The notes under the pieces are model-generated. The model was not told where the DNA came from, ran no database searches, and was given only the letters and a program-made list of their open reading frames with translations. 11,071 nt of DNA from Geobacter sp. UBA1603 (GTDB lineage: Bacteria; Desulfobacterota; Desulfuromonadia; Geobacterales; Pseudopelobacteraceae), in the NCBI GenBank assembly GCA_002322035.1, contig DCNF01000035.1, positions 16,468 through 27,538 of the forward strand, read 5' to 3'. This document shows positions 7,833 to 11,071 of this stretch, in pieces; within the stretch, counting starts at the first letter, position 1, and each line of letters opens with the position of its first letter. Position numbers and translations under genes: made by a program.

Positions 7833-7859
7833 TGAGTTCTCCCTGTTTCACGGTATAGT
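7832..7859 (+). promoter_or_regulatory. Candidate sigma70 promoter of the aminotransferase gene
   Basis: TTGAGT (7832-7837, four of six matches) is separated by 16 bases from TATAGT (7854-7859, five of six). The predicted start near 7866 leaves a short leader with GGGGAGG at 7888-7894, ten bases before the ATG. The -35 touches the start codon of the divergent DUF2156 gene, and the reverse strand carries TACTAT over the same -10, so both promoters may compete for this site. Confidence 0.45.
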
Positions 7860-7904
7860 ACAGGCGCCAGTCTAACAGAAAGAATATGGGGAGGAAAAGC
7901 GCCA

Positions 7905-9098
7905 ATGGCCATAGCGAACAAGATAGCAGGATTTATCTCCAGATCTTCCTGGATTCGTCGAATGTTCGAAGAGGGTGAACGGCTGCGCCGGGAATGCGGG
8001 GCCGACAGGATCTATGATTTTACGCTCGGCAATCCGGATGTTGAACCGCCGGAGGCGTTTCGCCGCGAACTTCTGGCGTTGGCCCATAATCCGCTGCCCG
8101 GAATGCACCGGTACATGAACAATGCCGGCTACAGCGAGACCCGGGCCGCCGTGGCCGCCAAGCTCTCCCGCGACGCGGGACTTGCTGTGACCGCCGACCA
8201 CGTGATCATGACCTGCGGTGCCGGCGGGGCGCTCAATGTGGTGCTCAAGACCATTCTTAACCCGGGGGAGGAGGTCATTATCCTGGCCCCCTACTTTGTG
8301 GAATACAAGTTCTATATCGACAACCACGGCGGTGTGCCGGTCGAGGCCTGGACCGACCGGGAAACGTTTCAGCTGGATATTGATGCAATCGAGCAGGCCC
8401 TGACGGCCAAGACCAGAGCGATCATTATCTGCTCACCCAATAACCCGACCGGTGTCATTTACGATGCTGACAGCCTCGGCCGGCTTGGTGCCCTGCTGAA
8501 AAAGGCCCAGGAAAAATCAAGCCACCAGATCTATGTTATCTCGGATGAACCCTACGCCCGCATCGCATACGACGGCACAAAGGTGCCGAGCGTCTTTCCC
8601 CTGATCGAAAACTCGGTTATGGTCACATCCCACAGCAAAGACCTTGCTCTGCCGGGTGAGCGGATCGGCTACCTGGCCGCCAACCCTCGCATGGCCACGG
8701 CCCAGCAGTTCATGGAGGGGGCGGTGTTCAGCAACCGGGTCCTGGGTTTTGTCAACGCTCCGGCGTTGATGCAGCGTCTGGTGGCGGGGCTTCAGGACGA
8801 ATCGGTGGACATTGCTGACTACCAGGGCAAGCGCGATCTGCTGGTCGGGGAACTGACCGGGATGGGATTCAGTATGGTGAGGCCGGACGGGGCGTTCTAT
8901 CTGTTTCCAAAATCGCCGCTGGCCGATGATGTGGAGTTTGTCAAGCTGGCCCAGAAACACCATATTCTGCTGGTGCCCGGCTCGGGTTTCGGGGCCCCGG
9001 GCCACTTTCGCATAGCCTACTGTGTCGACCGGGCGATGATCGAGCGGAGCCTGCCGGCCTGGCGGAGTCTGGCGGTGGAGGCGGGGTTGAAGGGGTAG
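7905..9098 (+). CDS. PLP-dependent class I aminotransferase (AspC/COG0436-like)
   Basis: The 397 aa product is a fold-type I aminotransferase transferring an amino group to a 2-oxo acid through pyridoxal phosphate. Visible landmarks are the phosphate-binding CGAGGA near 104-109, SPNNPTG at 177-183 (Asn180 contacts the cofactor), SDEPY at 213-217 (Asp214 and Tyr217), the Schiff-base lysine K245 in SHSKDLALPGERIGY, and the substrate-carboxylate arginine R369 in HFRIAYC. The length is complete for the family. The specific substrate cannot be told. Aspartate is a common annotation, but alanine or aromatic substrates are equally open. It is the only plus-strand gene here, a single-gene unit with its own promoter upstream and a terminator at 9130-9159. 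The start is supported by GGGGAGG ten bases ahead. Confidence 0.93.
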   Translation: MAIANKIAGFISRSSWIRRMFEEGERLRRECGADRIYDFTLGNPDVEPPEAFRRELLALAHNPLPGMHRYMNNAGYSETRAAVAAKLSRDAGLAVTADHVIMTCGAGGALNVVLKTILNPGEEVIILAPYFVEYKFYIDNHGGVPVEAWTDRETFQLDIDAIEQALTAKTRAIIICSPNNPTGVIYDADSLGRLGALLKKAQEKSSHQIYVISDEPYARIAYDGTKVPSVFPLIENSVMVTSHSKDLALPGERIGYLAANPRMATAQQFMEGAVFSNRVLGFVNAPALMQRLVAGLQDESVDIADYQGKRDLLVGELTGMGFSMVRPDGAFYLFPKSPLADDVEFVKLAQKHHILLVPGSGFGAPGHFRIAYCVDRAMIERSLPAWRSLAVEAGLKG

Positions 9099-9115
9099 CC
9101 GGATACGATTCCGGA

Positions 9116-9649
9116 TCAGGGTTTCGAAGAAAGGGGAGCGATTTCGCTCCCCTTTTCTTCCAGAAATTCGATGAAATCGATCGAACGGTTGACAAACCGC
9201 AGGTTGAAGCGGCTCTCGTAGAGCAGGAAAGCCGAGGCGACAAACAGGCAGATTCCGCCTGAAAGAGCGATCAGGGTCGGTATCCATGCCTGCTCGGGGC
9301 TGCCGTACGCTACGTTGAAGGCGATTGCAAGGCTTGCGGCTACGAAGAGTGAGGTGGCGGTATAGAGCGCCAGCATAGCCTTGTGGATCAGGGTGGCCCG
9401 GCGCCGCTGCAGGGCGATCTGGTCTTTGAGATGCGCCATGCGCTCGTCCGGGTAGGAAATTTTGCCGGATACGATGGCCTCGATCTCGCTCTTCATGACG
9501 TTGACCCGGTCAAAGATTCTTCCCATCCGGGCCGATGTGGAAAAAATCAGGGTCCCGCAGGCAGAGATCAAGACGGCCGGCGTGATCATCGAAGAGAGAA
9601 TCCGGGAACTTGAAAGTGCTTCAATCAGCTCTTTTTCGTGCAGTGCCAT
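9116..9649 (-). CDS. DUF2721 membrane protein
   Basis: The 177 aa product has a short N-terminal amphipathic stretch and a first membrane helix at about 20-37. A charged region then includes STSARMGRIFDRV (37-49), with Arg41, Arg44, Asp47 and Arg48 typical of DUF2721. A coiled or helical polar part covers 50-88, and two further helices lie at about 90-113 and 122-144. The function of the family is unknown. The start lies five bases after the aguB stop with only a weak AGGGA upstream, so translation is probably coupled to aguB. Its last 15 or so codons contain a strong hairpin (9130-9155) that serves as terminator for the convergent aminotransferase gene 17 bases away. Confidence 0.82.
   Translation of the reverse strand: MALHEKELIEALSSSRILSSMITPAVLISACGTLIFSTSARMGRIFDRVNVMKSEIEAIVSGKISYPDERMAHLKDQIALQRRRATLIHKAMLALYTATSLFVAASLAIAFNVAYGSPEQAWIPTLIALSGGICLFVASAFLLYESRFNLRFVNRSIDFIEFLEEKGSEIAPLSSKP
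9130..9159 (+). terminator. Terminator of the aminotransferase, likely bidirectional
   Basis: A perfect 11-base inverted repeat (9130-9140 and 9145-9155) surrounds ATTT and is followed by TTTTCTT on the plus strand. On the minus strand the stem is followed by TTTCTTC. It begins 31 bases past the aminotransferase stop but lies within the coding sequence of the convergent DUF2721 gene, near its end. Confidence 0.8.
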
Positions 9650-9654
9650 GGTAG

Positions 9655-10539
9655 TCAGTCCCTGAACCGTTTCAGAATATCCCCGTAGGCATCAATGCGG
9701 CGGTCCCGCAGAAAGGGCCAGATGCGCCGCACCCGCTCGCTTTGTCCCATATCGATATCGACCATCAGAATCTCTTCTGCCTCCCGTGAGGCTTCGGCCA
9801 GGATCTCCCCCTGGGGGCCGGCGGCAAAGCTGCTGCCCCAAAACTGTATTCCTGCACCGGGATCACTCGGCGAAGCCTCGTATCCGACCCGGTTGATTGC
9901 CAGTACCGGGATGCCGCTGGCCACGGCATGGCCGCGCTGGACAGTTATCCAGGCGTCACGCTGGCGGGCTTTCTCGTCGTCGTTGTCGGTCGGATCCCAG
10001 CCGATGGCGGTGGGGTAGATCAGGATGTCGGCTCCGGCCAGTGCCATCAGGCGGGCTGCTTCGGGGTACCACTGATCCCAGCAGACCAGTACACCCAGGG
10101 TGCCGGCCGATGTCGAAATCGGGTTGAAACCGAGATCGCCGGGAGTAAAGTAGAATTTCTCGTAGAAGCCGGGGTCGTCGGGGATATGCATCTTGCGGTA
10201 GGTGCCGGCAATGGTTCCGTTTTTTTCAAAAACCACGGCGGTATTGTGGTAGAGGCCCGGCGCACGCCGCTCGAACAGCGAGGCCACGATGACAACCACC
10301 AGCTCGGCCGCCAGTGCGGCAATCTGCCTGCTTGAATCGCCGGGAATCGGCTCGGCACGATCGAACAGGGCCGGATCCTCGACCTGACAGAAATAGGGGC
10401 CGGTGTGCAGTTCCTGAAGCAGAATCAGTTCTGCACCGTCTGCCGCAGCCCTGATGATCATGTCTTTCGTGTGATCGAGATTTTCCTGCCGGTCTCGGCC
10501 GCAGGTCTGCTGAATCAGCGCAGCCTTCAGGGTCGTCAT
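9655..10539 (-). CDS. aguB: N-carbamoylputrescine amidase (nitrilase superfamily)
   Basis: The 294 aa product belongs to the carbon-nitrogen hydrolase family. It hydrolyses N-carbamoylputrescine to putrescine, CO2 and ammonia, the last step of the agmatine route to polyamines. The catalytic triad is visible as Glu43 in LLQELHTGPYF, Lys116 in YRKMHIPDDPGFYEKFYF, and Cys153 in VCWDQWYPEAARLM. The HIPDDPGFYEKFYFTPGD stretch and the C-terminal RRIWPFLRDRR are typical of AguB. A longer frame to 10575 is rejected: the ATG at 10537-10539 has AAAGGAG (10547-10553) seven bases upstream and begins at the family N-terminus. It overlaps the aguA stop as ATGA, supporting coupled expression of the two pathway enzymes in equal amounts. 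Confidence 0.96.
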   Translation of the reverse strand: MTTLKAALIQQTCGRDRQENLDHTKDMIIRAAADGAELILLQELHTGPYFCQVEDPALFDRAEPIPGDSSRQIAALAAELVVVIVASLFERRAPGLYHNTAVVFEKNGTIAGTYRKMHIPDDPGFYEKFYFTPGDLGFNPISTSAGTLGVLVCWDQWYPEAARLMALAGADILIYPTAIGWDPTDNDDEKARQRDAWITVQRGHAVASGIPVLAINRVGYEASPSDPGAGIQFWGSSFAAGPQGEILAEASREAEEILMVDIDMGQSERVRRIWPFLRDRRIDAYGDILKRFRD

Positions 10540-11071
10540 GCCAGTACTCCTTTCGGCAGCTGCATAGTGAGGCAATGCAGCGATCCGTGCTGCTCGATCA
10601 GCGGCAGGCAGTCGATGCCGACAACCTCGCGGCCCGGGAAAGCGCTGCCGATCCGCTCCAGGGCGGCATGGTCGTTCTCCGGGTCGCCATAGGTCGGTGC
10701 CAGCACGGCACCATTAATAACCAGAAAATTGGCGTACGTGGCCGGCAGCCGGTGTGCGTCTTCATCGAAGCGTGCCGTGGGCCAGGGGAGCGGGACAAGC
10801 CGGTAGGGCGAACCGTCAGGTGCCCGGAATGTTTTCAGCTCCCCTTCCATCAGCTTCAGCGTTTCGTAGTGTTCATCGGCAGGATTGTCGCAGGCCTGGT
10901 AGACGATGGTGTTGTCAGGGCAGATCCGGGCCAGGGTGTCGATATGGGAGTCGGTGTCGTCACCGGCAAGATAGCCGTTGTACAGCCACAGGACACGCCG
11001 GGCCCCCAGGAGCGCCGCCATGGCCTGTTCTATCTCGCTTTTGTCCAGCTGCGGATTGCGGTTGGGGGAAA
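10536..11071 (-). CDS. aguA: Agmatine deiminase, C-terminal part (gene runs off the window)
   Basis: About 178 residues are visible, roughly the C-terminal half of a family usually near 340-370 aa. The reading frame stays open to the window edge, beginning in SPNRNPQLDKSEIEQAM, so the ATG at 11019-11021 is internal. The catalytic His of the GDDTDSHID motif (codon 10944-10946) and the nucleophilic Cys in GSLHCLTMQLP (codon 10572-10574) are both present, as is the conserved YANFLVINGAVL and PTYGDPEND. The enzyme, a guanidine-modifying (PPADalt) superfamily member, converts agmatine to N-carbamoylputrescine and ammonia. It heads the visible aguA-aguB-DUF2721 unit, and its promoter would lie outside the window. 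Confidence 0.95.
   Translation of the reverse strand, partial: SPNRNPQLDKSEIEQAMAALLGARRVLWLYNGYLAGDDTDSHIDTLARICPDNTIVYQACDNPADEHYETLKLMEGELKTFRAPDGSPYRLVPLPWPTARFDEDAHRLPATYANFLVINGAVLAPTYGDPENDHAALERIGSAFPGREVVGIDCLPLIEQHGSLHCLTMQLPKGVLA

Noticed and set aside
6939..7835. 298-codon open frame on the plus strand opposite the DUF2156 gene
   Set aside because: It is almost exactly antisense to a gene with clear DUF2156 motifs, has no recognisable protein family features and lacks a ribosome site. Long antisense frames are common in GC-rich coding DNA.
8517..9287. 256-codon minus-strand open frame opposite the aminotransferase
   Set aside because: The sense strand encodes every catalytic motif of a class I aminotransferase. 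The antisense product is compositionally odd and runs through the terminator and into the DUF2721 gene.
10540..10575. Longer start for aguB (12 extra residues)
   Set aside because: It would lie inside the end of aguA and ignore the strong AAAGGAG at 10547-10553.

Overview
The window is a dense, ordinary-looking piece of a GC-rich (roughly 58%, judged by eye) bacterial chromosome. A ribosomal cluster rpsF-rpsR-DUF2232-rplI, a long AsmA/YhdP-type envelope protein and an aguA-aguB putrescine pair suggest a Gram-negative deltaproteobacterium, most likely a Geobacter/Pelobacter/Desulfuromonas relative. That placement is inferred from gene order and protein style, not from any marker search. There are no mobile elements, CRISPR arrays, RNA genes or visibly broken genes.

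Layout: (1) Positions 4-4559, minus strand: a CNNM/HlyC-CorC type membrane protein and a 1083-residue AsmA-like protein, translationally coupled by an ATGA overlap. (2) Positions 4607-4638: a perfect 28-base palindrome that acts as the terminator of the ribosomal operon. It is followed at once by a TTGACA-containing promoter whose predicted start falls on the preferred ATG of the CNNM gene. (3) Positions 4674-6834, minus strand: rpsF, rpsR, a DUF2232/YybS-type membrane protein and rplI in one operon, with a foldable rpsF leader at 6844-6903. (4) Positions 6954-7832, minus strand: a DUF2156 protein. It diverges across a 72-base gap from (5) a plus-strand class I aminotransferase at 7905-9098. 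(6) Positions 9116-11071, minus strand: the C-terminal part of agmatine deiminase (aguA, cut by the window edge), N-carbamoylputrescine amidase (aguB) and a DUF2721 membrane protein, tightly packed. The terminator shared with the aminotransferase lies inside the last codons of the DUF2721 gene.

Functionally, aguA and aguB convert agmatine to putrescine. rpsF, rpsR and rplI supply ribosomal proteins, and the S6:S18 pair may control its own mRNA. The CNNM and AsmA pair points to ion and lipid homeostasis of the envelope. The aminotransferase substrate and the DUF2156, DUF2232 and DUF2721 roles are not known from sequence. I found no convincing new multi-gene system. The most interesting signals are regulatory: the possible leaderless CNNM transcript, the rpsF leader fold, and the terminator embedded in a convergent gene.
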